A stretch of 64,000 nucleotides of DNA from Variovorax paradoxus (GTDB lineage: Bacteria; Pseudomonadota; Gammaproteobacteria; Burkholderiales; Burkholderiaceae_C): positions 4,080,501 through 4,144,500 of the forward strand of contig NZ_JAUSXL010000002.1 in NCBI RefSeq assembly GCF_030815975.1, given 5' to 3'. A model generated the notes under the pieces. That model saw only the letters and a list, made by a program, of their open reading frames with translations. It did not search any database and was not told where the DNA came from. Shown piece by piece: positions 29,202 to 37,078 of this stretch (position 1 is its first letter; each line of letters begins with the position of its first letter). Made by a program: the position numbers and the translations under genes.

Positions 29202-29304
29202 GGGGCTTCCTCTTTTTGCGGATGTTGACAGTGCGTATCCAGCAAAGCAAGGCCCGTTCCATCGCTGGCCATAATCGTGCTTTTCCAATCTCCCGAGGTG
29301 TTCA

Positions 29305-29730
29305 GTGAAGTCTTCCTCTTCTTCGTCTCTCTTCTGTGCCGCTCTTCTCTCGCTGTGCGCGGTGTCCACCGCCTGGGCGCAATCGGCGCCCGTCACCACG
29401 CCGAGCGGCCTGGTCTACCAGTCGCTGAAGGAAGGCTCCGGCGCATCGCCCGCCGCAACCGACGTGGTCAAGGTGCACTACCGCGGCACCTTCCCCGACA
29501 GCGGCAAGGAATTCGACAGCTCCTACAGCCGCGGCGAACCCACCGAGTTTCCGCTCAACGGCGTGATCCCGTGCTGGACCGAGGGCGTGCAGAAGATGAA
29601 GCCCGGCGGCAAGGCCAAGCTGACCTGCCCGCCGGCCATTGCCTACGGTTCGCGCGGCGCGGGCGGCGTGATTCCGCCGAATGCCACACTGAATTTCGAA
29701 GTCGAGTTGGTGTCCGTCAAGAAGCGCTGA
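29305..29730 (+). CDS. FKBP-type peptidyl-prolyl cis-trans isomerase, exported
   Basis: A 141-aa folding catalyst with a signal peptide (about residues 1-25, ending AWAQ) and a single FKBP domain. The domain shows VVKVHYRGTFPDSGKEFDSSY, the FPLNGVIPCWTEGVQKMKPGG core and the C-terminal AYGSRGAGGVIPPNATLNFEVEL. Two cysteines (IPCW, LTCPP) may form a disulfide. The start is a GTG with GAGGTG five bases upstream. It stands alone, divergent from the ethanolamine permease, and probably acts in the periplasm. Confidence 0.95.
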   Translation: MKSSSSSSLFCAALLSLCAVSTAWAQSAPVTTPSGLVYQSLKEGSGASPAATDVVKVHYRGTFPDSGKEFDSSYSRGEPTEFPLNGVIPCWTEGVQKMKPGGKAKLTCPPAIAYGSRGAGGVIPPNATLNFEVELVSVKKR

Positions 29731-29799
29731 TCGAGGCCGGCGTCCCCGGGGTGGCTTGCGTCGGGGTCTCGATGGCGGCGAGGGCGGCGTCGAGGCTTT

Positions 29800-30939
29800 T
29801 CACGCTGTCTTGAGCGTCGGAGTGAATTGAATGGTGGCTTCGCAGAGCGCCCAGGCGCCGGCCGATTGCATGAAGCGATCGGCCGCCTGCAGCTGGGTGG
29901 CGCAGATCCATTCGTCGGGCTGGTGCGCCTGGGCGATGGAGCCGGGCCCGCACACCACCGTTGAAATGCCGGCCTGCTGGAAGAAGCCCGCCTCGGTGCC
30001 GAACGGCAGGTCCGCCTCCGGCCAGAGCGCGCCGAGTTCGCGCGCGGTAGAGACCGCTGCGTCGTTGTTGCGCGTGGACAGCGCTGGCACGCCGGCGGTC
30101 TGCAGGGCCTCGACCGTGATACCGATGGGAAGGTCCGCCAAGGCATCGCGGACCGCATCGCGCACGAGCGCTGCCGCCGTTTCATCGTGCGGGCGGAACT
30201 CCCACAAGACCTCGCAGCAGCCCGGCACGATGTTGATGGCCGTGCCGCCCTCGATCCGGCCGATGTTGAGCGTGGCCTCGCTGCCCTGCCTGGCAAAGCT
30301 TCGCCGCAGGCCGGCCAGGCGTGTGACCAGGTAGGCGGCGGGCTCGATCGCGCTGGCACCGAGCGAGGGGTCGCTCGAGTGCGCGGGCAGTCCGCGGAAG
30401 ATCGCCCGGTGCCCGAAGAAGCCGCGGTGCCTGACGCCGATGCGCATCTCGGTCGGCTCGCCGATGATGGCCAGCGCAGGCGCCTGCACCTGCGTGTTCA
30501 AGCGGCTCACGAGCCGGGGAACGCCCAGGCACCCGATCTCTTCGTCATAGGAGAAAGCGAGGTGGATCGGCCGGCGCAGCGGCCGCTGCTGCCACGACGG
30601 AACTGCCGACAGGCAGGCGGCGATGAAACCCTTCATGTCCGCCGTGCCACGGCCGTGGAAGCGGCCGTCGCGTTCGGCCAGCGTGAAGGGGTCGGAGCGC
30701 CAGTTCTGGTCGGCCACCGGCACGACGTCGCTGTGCCCCGAAAGCACCATGCCGCCGGCCGTGTCGGGGCCGATGCTGGCCAGCAGGTTCGCCTTGCGTT
30801 CGTCCGCGCTGTGCACGAGGTGCACTTTCACGCGGTGCGACGCGAGGTAGTCGGCAATCCAATGGATCAGTTGCAGGTTCGATCGGTGCGAGGTTGTGTC
30901 GAACGCCACCAGGGTCCGAAGGATCTCGACGGTGGTCAT
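29800..30939 (-). CDS. M20-family deacylase, acetylornithine deacetylase (ArgE)-like
   Basis: A 379-aa zinc amidohydrolase of the ArgE/DapE group, which removes acyl groups from amino acids. Metal-binding blocks are LSGHSDVVPV near residue 68, GRGTADMKGF near 96 and SYDEEIGCLGV near 130, followed by GEPTEM. The C-terminal metal His lies in AQAHQPDEWI. Its start overlaps the stop of the leucine-dehydrogenase remnant by ATGA. It closes the unusual operon at 29.8-36.0 kb. In that context it could unmask an N-acylated amino-acid product rather than serve arginine synthesis; that is inference. Confidence 0.9.
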   Translation of the reverse strand: MTTVEILRTLVAFDTTSHRSNLQLIHWIADYLASHRVKVHLVHSADERKANLLASIGPDTAGGMVLSGHSDVVPVADQNWRSDPFTLAERDGRFHGRGTADMKGFIAACLSAVPSWQQRPLRRPIHLAFSYDEEIGCLGVPRLVSRLNTQVQAPALAIIGEPTEMRIGVRHRGFFGHRAIFRGLPAHSSDPSLGASAIEPAAYLVTRLAGLRRSFARQGSEATLNIGRIEGGTAINIVPGCCEVLWEFRPHDETAAALVRDAVRDALADLPIGITVEALQTAGVPALSTRNNDAAVSTARELGALWPEADLPFGTEAGFFQQAGISTVVCGPGSIAQAHQPDEWICATQLQAADRFMQSAGAWALCEATIQFTPTLKTA

Positions 30940-31181
30940 GCGGCACCCGCAGGGTCGAAGCCGTCGCGCTCCGAGGCCATCCGGATCAGGCCACCGGCGT
31001 TGATCACGAAATCCGGTGCGTACAGGATCTCCCTGCCGCGCAACTGTGCGCCGTGCTCGTCGCGGGCCAGCTGGTTGTCCGTGTCATGAATGGCGATGAT
31101 GACGTGCAACCCGACGCTATCGTCGCAGACGAAGACGATCTGCTCGTGGTTCTTGAAATGTTCAGGGTCTGTGAGTTTCAT
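30936..31181 (-). pseudogene. Leucine/valine dehydrogenase remnant with in-frame internal deletion
   Basis: The 81-residue reading frame starts like a Glu/Leu/Phe/Val dehydrogenase N-terminus (MKLTDPEHFKNHEQIVF, then GLHVIIAIHDT). At residue 34-35 it jumps to a region normally found near residue 260 onwards (DNQLARDEHGAQLR, then EILYAPDFVINAGGLI). The catalytic lysine and the NAD-binding Rossmann core are missing, so about 230 residues appear deleted in frame. It ends 15 residues after the INAGG motif. The stop overlaps the M20 deacylase start by ATGA. It cannot be an active dehydrogenase but may still drive coupled translation. Confidence 0.8.
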
Positions 31182-31400
31182 GTAGGCGGAAACGCAAGAT
31201 AGGTACAGCAGAAGGCGGTGCAGATATAGCAATAGCGCCACGGGACGAACATCGCGGCTTGCTAGGAGGAATAATTGAGTCATGTGATGGCCTCGCTGTG
31301 GACTTAGCATGACAGGGGAGGACGCCGCGATATTGGTGAAAATTTGAAGCTGTGAATATCAGGCGCGGGATGGCAGCATGGCGTGTGCAGCCGTGGTCGA
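31182..31400. other. Gene-poor, AT-rich spacer with probable gene debris
   Basis: The 219 bases between the Rieske gene and the dehydrogenase remnant hold no reading frame that I recognise. Base composition is visibly more AT-rich than the flanks. The missing C-terminal domain of the Rieske protein would be expected here. None of the three minus-strand frames shows its 2-His-1-carboxylate motif, so it was probably deleted or has decayed. Confidence 0.5.
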
Positions 31401-32033
31401 TCACATCGATTCGAACAGCCTTCGGTACTCGTCAAGTACAAAGTTTCGCAGTGAAAGTTGATGGCTGGATTCAATCGATATCCCATTCGATGAGAATTCT
31501 AATTTTTCAAAACCCATCCAAGATTCGATTTGAAGTTTGATTGACGATGCGAAAAAATTTGCATCAATGTCTTCGGTGCCAGAGAGAATTTCAGGGAGTT
31601 TTGGCTCGCCATGAGGAATCAGGCAAGTCCAGATAAGCCCGAGGTGTTCAATGGATGGAAACAGCGCCACGCTGAAGCATTCCGGGGCTTTGGGCGCGAG
31701 TTTCTCCGGCACCTTGCGGCACAGGCCATCGGACCCGAAGCGCAGGCCGTGGTAGGCGCACACCAGTTCGTCGCCTTCGATGCGCCCCGCGCTCAGCGGC
31801 AGCCCGCGGTGCGGACACACGTCGCGGGCGATGCGAATGCCGTTGGGCATGCGGTAGATGGCCAGTCGCAGATTCAGCAGGGTCAGCTGCCTCGGCTTTG
31901 CCGCCACCGCGTCGACACGGGCGACTGGAAACCACTGCCTTGCCAGCACGGGCCAGTCTCCCTCGGCAAACGTGCAGTTCGGCGGCCGGAACCCATCGGG
32001 CAGAGGCAGGGCGCGCGGGGAGGGCGGTTCCAT
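31401..32033 (-). CDS. Rieske 2Fe-2S protein, truncated ring-hydroxylase alpha-like
   Basis: A 210-aa protein with a clear Rieske domain: CPHRGLPLSAG (Cys73, His75) and CAYHGLRF (Cys92, His95), in the style of VanA-type oxygenase alpha subunits. Full alpha subunits have about 350 residues. Here the sequence after residue 160 loses similarity, and the catalytic non-haem iron domain is missing. It could be a decayed oxygenase or a stand-alone ferredoxin-like electron carrier for the diiron-type enzyme encoded upstream. It is 12 bp after the AlaX-like gene on the same strand. Confidence 0.8.
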   Translation of the reverse strand: MEPPSPRALPLPDGFRPPNCTFAEGDWPVLARQWFPVARVDAVAAKPRQLTLLNLRLAIYRMPNGIRIARDVCPHRGLPLSAGRIEGDELVCAYHGLRFGSDGLCRKVPEKLAPKAPECFSVALFPSIEHLGLIWTCLIPHGEPKLPEILSGTEDIDANFFASSIKLQIESWMGFEKLEFSSNGISIESSHQLSLRNFVLDEYRRLFESM

Positions 32034-32045
32034 GGGCTGCGCCGC

Positions 32046-32771
32046 CTACTTGACCAGGCCGACCCGAATCCTGCGGTTGTGCTGCCCCTTGTTCTCGATC
32101 TTCAGGATGCGCAGCGGTGCCGATTGCGAGGTCTTCGACAGATGGGTGCCGCCGCAGGCCTGCCGGTCCAGCCCCACGATCTCGATGATGCGCGTGGTGC
32201 CGTCGTCCTGGCTCGGCGGTGCCACGGACCGGCTGCGCAGCACCCCGGGCTCGCGCGCGAGTTCGGCCGCGTTGAGGTACACCGCATTCACCTGCAGTCC
32301 GTCCGAGATGAGGGTGTTGAGCTCGGGCTCGAGCTTGCGCAGCTCGTTGTTGTCGACTTCGGGCAGGTCGAAATCGATGCGGGCCGTGCCGTCGGCTGCC
32401 ATTTGCACGCCCGTGACCAGCGAGCCCTCGAAACGCTGATAGACAAGCGCATTGAGGATGTGCAGGCCCGTGTGCAATTGGCTCATCATGGAACGGAACT
32501 CCCGGTCCACACTGACGGTGACCCTGTCGCCGGGCACCGCTCCGATATCGGCCTCGTCGAAGCAATGCCACGCATTGCCGCCTTCCGCTTCGATCCGGCT
32601 GATCTTTAATTCGCCGCCATTCCATTGCAGCGTGCCGCGGTCCGCCAATTGGCCGCCACCGCCCGGGTAGAAGAAAGAGCGGTCCAGGAGAACGGCATTC
32701 GGGCGGCGTGCGATGACGTCGGCGTCGAAGTTGAAGCAATCGGGCTGGGTATGGCAAAGGTAGCGTGACAT
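32046..32771 (-). CDS. AlaX-like trans-editing aminoacyl-tRNA deacylase
   Basis: A 241-aa protein of the alanyl-tRNA editing (AlaX) family, which hydrolyses mischarged tRNA in trans. It has FYPGGGGQLADRG at residues 34-46 and the zinc site HTGLH (100-104) plus CGGTH (206-210), all as in AlaRS editing domains. It carries no synthetase domain. It sits between an EamA exporter and a Rieske gene in a biosynthesis-like operon. A known parallel is FthB of Streptomyces cattleya, a relative that clears fluorothreonyl-tRNA in the producer. A role in self-protection from a toxic amino-acid analogue is therefore plausible here. Confidence 0.9.
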   Translation of the reverse strand: MSRYLCHTQPDCFNFDADVIARRPNAVLLDRSFFYPGGGGQLADRGTLQWNGGELKISRIEAEGGNAWHCFDEADIGAVPGDRVTVSVDREFRSMMSQLHTGLHILNALVYQRFEGSLVTGVQMAADGTARIDFDLPEVDNNELRKLEPELNTLISDGLQVNAVYLNAAELAREPGVLRSRSVAPPSQDDGTTRIIEIVGLDRQACGGTHLSKTSQSAPLRILKIENKGQHNRRIRVGLVK

Positions 32772-32792
32772 GATTCTTGATTTGCAAGATGC

Positions 32793-33704
32793 CTATGAAA
32801 AACGGCGGGCCGTGACGATGCCGGCAAGAATGATCGCGCCTCCCACGAATTCAGTAATGCTCAGGTATTCGTGGAATAAATAGGCGCCGAACACGGTGGC
32901 AATCACCGGCTGCACCAATAGCGTGATCGAAGAAAGTGCGGCCGGCAGCTTGGCCAGCGCATAGGCAATAAGGCCTTGGCCCCCGACATGGGACACCACC
33001 GCCAGCGCCAGCAGCATCAACATGCCGTGCGCCGTGTGCGGAACCAGCGATTCGCCGCGCCACAGCGTGATGGGCAAAAGAACGATCAGCGTGCCGACGC
33101 TGCTCCATGCCATGACGGTCATCGTCCGGTAATTCGAGCGCACGAGGCTGACCGCCAGAAGGTATGAGCCGTAGAAGACGGCCGTCAACAGCCCCAGCAG
33201 ATTTCCCGTCATGTAATTCGAGCCGAAATCGAGCCGATGGCCGATCAGGATGAATGCGCCCGCCAATGCGAATAGCATGCCGAACAGAAAACCGGAATTG
33301 AATTTTTTCCCCAGGAACAAATTGGAGCCGAGCACCACGAAGATCGGGGCAAGATTGGCCAGCAGATTCGAATTGGCCAGCGTGGTCAGCGTCATCGACC
33401 AGTGATAGAGCGCCAGGTTTCCCGAGAAAATGAATCCGACAAGAATGAGCTTGATCGGAATGGCCGGCATCTTTTCGGCTGCCGGTCCGCTCGTGCTCAC
33501 GGGCTCGGCTCTTGCCGCAAGCATATCAAGCAGGAAGAAAATCGGAATTGCCAGCGCCACCCGATAGACCGCGCTTGCGGTCGGGGGCAATTCACTGTGG
33601 CGAAGAAAAACGCCGCCCAGCGCCAACGCCGCCGCGCCAAGCAGAAGCGCAACGAAAGAAAGGAAATTGTTTTTTGAAGCAGCAGGTAGTGCAATGGTCG
33701 TCAT
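32793..33704 (-). CDS. EamA/DMT-family transporter, probable exporter
   Basis: A 303-aa drug/metabolite-transporter protein with ten predicted helices in two EamA repeats. The first repeat begins FLSFVALLLGAAALALGGVFLR; the second includes LLGLLTAVFYGSYLLAVSLVR and ends EFVGGAIILAGIV. The start MTTIALP at 33704 has GGAA seven bases upstream and gives the usual length; the frame extends 99 bases further. DMT proteins often export amino acids and metabolites. Placement 21 bp before the AlaX-like gene suggests export of the product of this cluster. Confidence 0.88.
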   Translation of the reverse strand: MTTIALPAASKNNFLSFVALLLGAAALALGGVFLRHSELPPTASAVYRVALAIPIFFLLDMLAARAEPVSTSGPAAEKMPAIPIKLILVGFIFSGNLALYHWSMTLTTLANSNLLANLAPIFVVLGSNLFLGKKFNSGFLFGMLFALAGAFILIGHRLDFGSNYMTGNLLGLLTAVFYGSYLLAVSLVRSNYRTMTVMAWSSVGTLIVLLPITLWRGESLVPHTAHGMLMLLALAVVSHVGGQGLIAYALAKLPAALSSITLLVQPVIATVFGAYLFHEYLSITEFVGGAIILAGIVTARRFS

Positions 33705-33789
33705 GGTTGATTCCAGCACGACCGAGTCTCCATCGGTCGTGCCAGTCGGTTTGTTTTTGGTATCAAATAAAATCCTCAGGGTTGAAGCG

Positions 33790-34089
33790 CTAATGCCCTT
33801 CAAATCCCTCGATCACCATCAGCTGCATGTCGACTGCAGCATCCTTTCGCAATCCTCGCGCAAAGGTATATTCCGGTGACTCGTAAAATTTTCTCGCCGC
33901 ATCGGCAGATTTGAATTCGACAAGAACCACGCGTCGGTCGTCCAGAGCGCCTTCCAGATGCATGCGCTCGCCTCCCCGTGTGAGAAATTTGCCTCCGAAT
34001 TTTTCTATGATTCTGGGCGTGAGTTGCTTGTATTCGTTGTATTGATCCGGATCCACAATGGACATCCGGCCAATCAGATAGGCGACCAT
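33790..34089 (-). CDS. DUF1330 family protein
   Basis: A 99-aa protein of the DUF1330 dimeric alpha-beta barrel family. Family features are AYLIGRMSIVDPDQYNEY at the N-terminus, GGKFLTRGGERMHLEG in the middle and VVLVEFKSADAARKFYESPEY near residue 65. DUF1330 has no firmly established biochemical role; related barrels act as small monooxygenases or isomerases. I chose the ATG at 34089 because family members begin there. It lies between the diiron-type enzyme gene (60 bp upstream) and the EamA gene, co-directional with both. Confidence 0.85.
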   Translation of the reverse strand: MVAYLIGRMSIVDPDQYNEYKQLTPRIIEKFGGKFLTRGGERMHLEGALDDRRVVLVEFKSADAARKFYESPEYTFARGLRKDAAVDMQLMVIEGFEGH

Positions 34090-34149
34090 ATCGCAACCTG
34101 ACTCGGTGTTTGAAACGCTGTTCAAGCGCAAAAGCTGTAGAGCCGCGCG

Positions 34150-34968
34150 CTATACATAGGCCAGTTGTTTTCTTTCCTGGGCCACGCCGGATTGCAGCAA
34201 TGCCGCATCCAGAACGTCCCAGAGGCCGGTCAGCGAATCGAGGAAATCGTCCGCGCCTTCGATCACAAGGTGGGCATATTCCGTCTTCAAGGCGAGTTCG
34301 ACCGCGGTGCGGGCGTTCTGCTCATGATGCTGCTCGGCGCCGACTTCGCCCCAGTGCTCCAGCAGGTAGTGCATTTCGGGCACTTCGAGGTCCGCGTTGT
34401 AAATGCCACTGTCCACGAGGCAATATTTTTCGCCCGGAATCAATTGCTGATTCGAGATCATTTCCAGCGCGAGCGTCGTACCGAGATTCCGGTAGGTGTT
34501 CTCGATGTCCGTCATCTTGCGGCCATCGAAGACGCCAATGGCCTTTCGAACCTGCGCGGTCATTCCGGTCTCCATGTCGTAGCCGGGCAAGGAGCCGAGC
34601 AATTGATTGGAGAAATCCTTGAGCTTGGCTTCGACCTGAGCCTGATTGTAGAGGTCCGAAAACACGGGTTTCTCGGCCGATTGATTGACGATGTAACCCG
34701 CCATTGTCGCCAACTCCGGCCCATGGCCCGACTCGCTCTCGATAATTTCCTCGAGCAATTCGCTCTGCTCGTGAAGCCCGTGTGCCTTGAGTGCATCCGG
34801 AAAATTCCATCCCGGACGAGTCGATGCGCAAAAGCTCTGGATCTGGTGGAAAAGGGCTCCCACAACAGGAGGCTCGGGTTCGACCTTGACCCAATTCTTG
34901 AAAATTGGGTGCGAATAGCATCGATGACTTTTAACTCTATCAATCAGTTCGGAAATGGTAACGCTCAT
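34150..34968 (-). CDS. Heme-oxygenase-like diiron oxidase (HDO / iron-containing redox enzyme family)
   Basis: A 272-aa all-helical protein that I place in the heme-oxygenase-like diiron oxidase group (UndA, BesC, SznF type). Candidate iron ligands fit that spacing: Glu79-x2-His82 in EIIESESGHG, Glu169 in TTLALEM, then His205 and Glu212-x2-His215 in the block EHWGEVGAEQHHEQ. These enzymes use O2 for chain cleavage, desaturation, N-oxidation or cyclisation of amino and fatty acids. AGGAG precedes the ATG. It sits 46 bp after the methyltransferase-like gene. TenA/PqqC-like folds are alternatives; the substrate is unknown. Confidence 0.75.
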   Translation of the reverse strand: MSVTISELIDRVKSHRCYSHPIFKNWVKVEPEPPVVGALFHQIQSFCASTRPGWNFPDALKAHGLHEQSELLEEIIESESGHGPELATMAGYIVNQSAEKPVFSDLYNQAQVEAKLKDFSNQLLGSLPGYDMETGMTAQVRKAIGVFDGRKMTDIENTYRNLGTTLALEMISNQQLIPGEKYCLVDSGIYNADLEVPEMHYLLEHWGEVGAEQHHEQNARTAVELALKTEYAHLVIEGADDFLDSLTGLWDVLDAALLQSGVAQERKQLAYV

Positions 34969-35014
34969 TTCGTGCTCCTAATTACAGTTCGTTAAAAAAT
35001 GCCGTGGAAGTTTG

Positions 35015-36007
35015 TTACTTGCTTGCCATCAACATGCGCCCTCCAGGGTGATCCAGTACTTCGACCCGCACATTCGTAAAGCCTGCGCGGAACAATTTTT
35101 CAGTCCATTCTTCTTCGCTCAGAAGCTTTCTGGACATGAAATGGTTATGCAAATGATTGAACGCCGCGGCGAATGGCTTTTCCCAATTGGACGGCGCAAC
35201 CGGAATGGCATCCACGATGATCAGCGTGCCCTTGATGGCGTGGGCGGCGCAGGCGCGCAGCAGGGCGTCGAGGGTTTCTTCCTCGGCAGGAAGAAGATCG
35301 TGCATGACGAATCCTGCGTGGATGATGTCCGCGTCCTTGATGAGGGAGGCGTCTTCCACCAGAACCTGGATAGGGGCGGTGACGAATTGCAGCCTGTCGC
35401 TCATGCCCGCTTCACCGGCGGCGCGAACGGCTTGTTCGGTGGCCGAGGGGCTGAGGTCGATGCCGACGCCTTTGGAGCCCGGAATCTTCTTGAGCATGCG
35501 AATCAGGAATCCGCCAGAACCGGACCCAAGGTCCACGATTTTCCTGGGAGCCATGGCAACAATGGCATTTTCGGGCTGCGGATAAAAGGATTTCTCGCCC
35601 ATCCATTTCGATGTGCGCGCAACCAATCCGCCGCTGCGGGGGTATTTGATTTGCGCCTCCTCGTTGTTTTCCGAGAATTCCTTGGCATTGTTGATCAAGG
35701 GGGCGCAGGCGCGCAGTGCCCAGGAGAGATATCCGACTTCGTTGATCAATTCGTCAAAATTGCTGCCGGCCTTGTAGGTTGCCGGTGCTCCCGTGCTCAG
35801 CACCTCGATGATGCCTGCCTTGCTCAGGGAATCGAGGTAGGCGGAAATCACGGACTCCTTGATTCCACAGGACCTGGACGCGGTAGCGGCGTCCACGACC
35901 GGCGAATTCTGGAGAATTTCGATGATTCCGTATTCGGCACCTATTTCAAGCAGGATGGCGGAGCCTGCGAGGGAAGAGCCGGTAAGGCTGCGATCGACAT
36001 TTTGCAT
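35015..36007 (-). CDS. Class I SAM-dependent methyltransferase-fold protein
   Basis: A 330-aa protein with an N-terminal helical dimerisation/winged-helix region (LLEIGAEYGIIEIL, then VISAYLDSLSKAGIIEV) and a Rossmann SAM domain. The SAM motif is IVDLGSGSGGFLIRML near residue 155, with acidic VGIDLSP and a later AGFVMHDLLPAEEE. The layout resembles O-methyltransferases of secondary metabolism. The same fold also includes SAM cyclases that make azetidine-2-carboxylate (AzeJ/VioH type), and I cannot separate the two by eye. AGGTGA lies just before the ATG. It is the first gene of the operon-like set running down to 29.8 kb. Confidence 0.85.
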   Translation of the reverse strand: MQNVDRSLTGSSLAGSAILLEIGAEYGIIEILQNSPVVDAATASRSCGIKESVISAYLDSLSKAGIIEVLSTGAPATYKAGSNFDELINEVGYLSWALRACAPLINNAKEFSENNEEAQIKYPRSGGLVARTSKWMGEKSFYPQPENAIVAMAPRKIVDLGSGSGGFLIRMLKKIPGSKGVGIDLSPSATEQAVRAAGEAGMSDRLQFVTAPIQVLVEDASLIKDADIIHAGFVMHDLLPAEEETLDALLRACAAHAIKGTLIIVDAIPVAPSNWEKPFAAAFNHLHNHFMSRKLLSEEEWTEKLFRAGFTNVRVEVLDHPGGRMLMASK

Positions 36008-36238
36008 GGGTCACCTGTGAGTTCAACGTCATTGAAAACCAATTGATTACTGTGTGCAGGGCTGCAAACCATTTAGCTGCACGATAAAGAACCTCCGGGC
36101 ACCCGTATTGGTAAAAATTGCAGTTGCAGTCCACTGCGCCAGAAAGCGGATGCGCGCATGGAACCCGCTGCCCGGGCGCAGCGAAAAAAAGAAGCAGGGG
36201 GGTTCAGCCCGCGGCGCGAGCGCCGGGGGTGGGAGTCC
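36008..36238. other. Intergenic region upstream of the biosynthesis-like operon
   Basis: The 231 bases between the methyltransferase-like gene and the AraC gene should hold the operon promoter on the minus strand. AT-rich stretches occur at about 36040-36120. I see no confident -35/-10 pair and no clear operator. Confidence 0.4.
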
Positions 36239-37078
36239 TCAGCAGATCCGGGCGCGCACGTACTGCAGCGGCGTCATGCCGAAGGTGCGTTTGAAGTGCC
36301 TGGTGAGGGCGCTCTGGTCGTAGAAGCCGCTCGCGATGGCGGCTTCGATCAGCGGCCGGCCGTCTGCGAGGTGACGGATGGCGGCCCGCAGGCGCAGCTG
36401 CGTCAGGTAGGTGTGGGGCGTCAAGCCGATCGTGCGGTTGAAGGCGCCGATCAGTTGAAATGGCGTCAGCCTGGCCGCTGCCGCCATCTGTTCGAGCGTC
36501 AATCGCTCCGAGAAGGCGTCGCGCAGCAGTTCGAGCACCGGCGCGAGCACGCGCGCATCCGTGGGCGCCTGGAGCACGCGTTGCCCCGGCTGCGCATGGC
36601 TATGGAAGAGCGTGCCGAAGCTGTGAACGAACAACTCCTGCTGCCGCAGCGGGTCCCACTGCGCGCCGTGGCCGTCGAACGCGCGGTGAAGCTCCAGAAA
36701 GCTGGCGATGAGGTCCGGGTCGTCGAAGGTGTTGGACCCGAAGTACCGGGGCTGATCGATCCCCAGCGTGGCCATCAGGTGCCTGATGCCCGGCTCGGCC
36801 AGGTAGACGGCGCGGTACCGCCAGCGCGCGCTGCCACCCATGCGGCCCGAATGGGGCTCGGCCGGGTTGAAGACGAGCAGCGCCTGCTGGTGGGCCATGC
36901 CAGTGCGGCCGCGGCTCTTGAACTCCGCGCCGCCGGTCTCGGTGACTGCGATGACGTAGGAATGGTGCACGTGCGGTGCATATTCGTGCGTGGTGAAGTC
37001 CGCATGCAGCATGTCCATGCCCGGCATGCCGGGCACATGCCAGTAGCGCGATGTATTCAGCGGGTCCAGCTTGGCCAA
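36239..37078 (-). CDS. AraC-family transcriptional regulator
   Basis: A 279-aa regulator with an N-terminal cupin-type sensor domain (EYAPHVHHSYVIAVTETGG) and two C-terminal helix-turn-helices. The first is LTLEQMAAAARLTPFQLIGAFNRTIG; the second starts PLIEAAIASGFYDQSALTRHFKR. It ends with the family-typical GMTPLQYVRAR. The best start is a TTG at 37078, with GGAGG seven bases upstream; longer frames have no ribosome site. It is divergent from the AidB-like gene (220 bp between) and ends 231 bp before the biosynthesis-like operon. Either could be the target. Confidence 0.92.
   Translation of the reverse strand: MAKLDPLNTSRYWHVPGMPGMDMLHADFTTHEYAPHVHHSYVIAVTETGGAEFKSRGRTGMAHQQALLVFNPAEPHSGRMGGSARWRYRAVYLAEPGIRHLMATLGIDQPRYFGSNTFDDPDLIASFLELHRAFDGHGAQWDPLRQQELFVHSFGTLFHSHAQPGQRVLQAPTDARVLAPVLELLRDAFSERLTLEQMAAAARLTPFQLIGAFNRTIGLTPHTYLTQLRLRAAIRHLADGRPLIEAAIASGFYDQSALTRHFKRTFGMTPLQYVRARIC

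Noticed and set aside
29225..29275. TTGACA at 29225 as a promoter for the FKBP gene
   Set aside because: The only good -10-like match (CATAAT at about 29270) is about 39 bp away, too far for a sigma-70 promoter.
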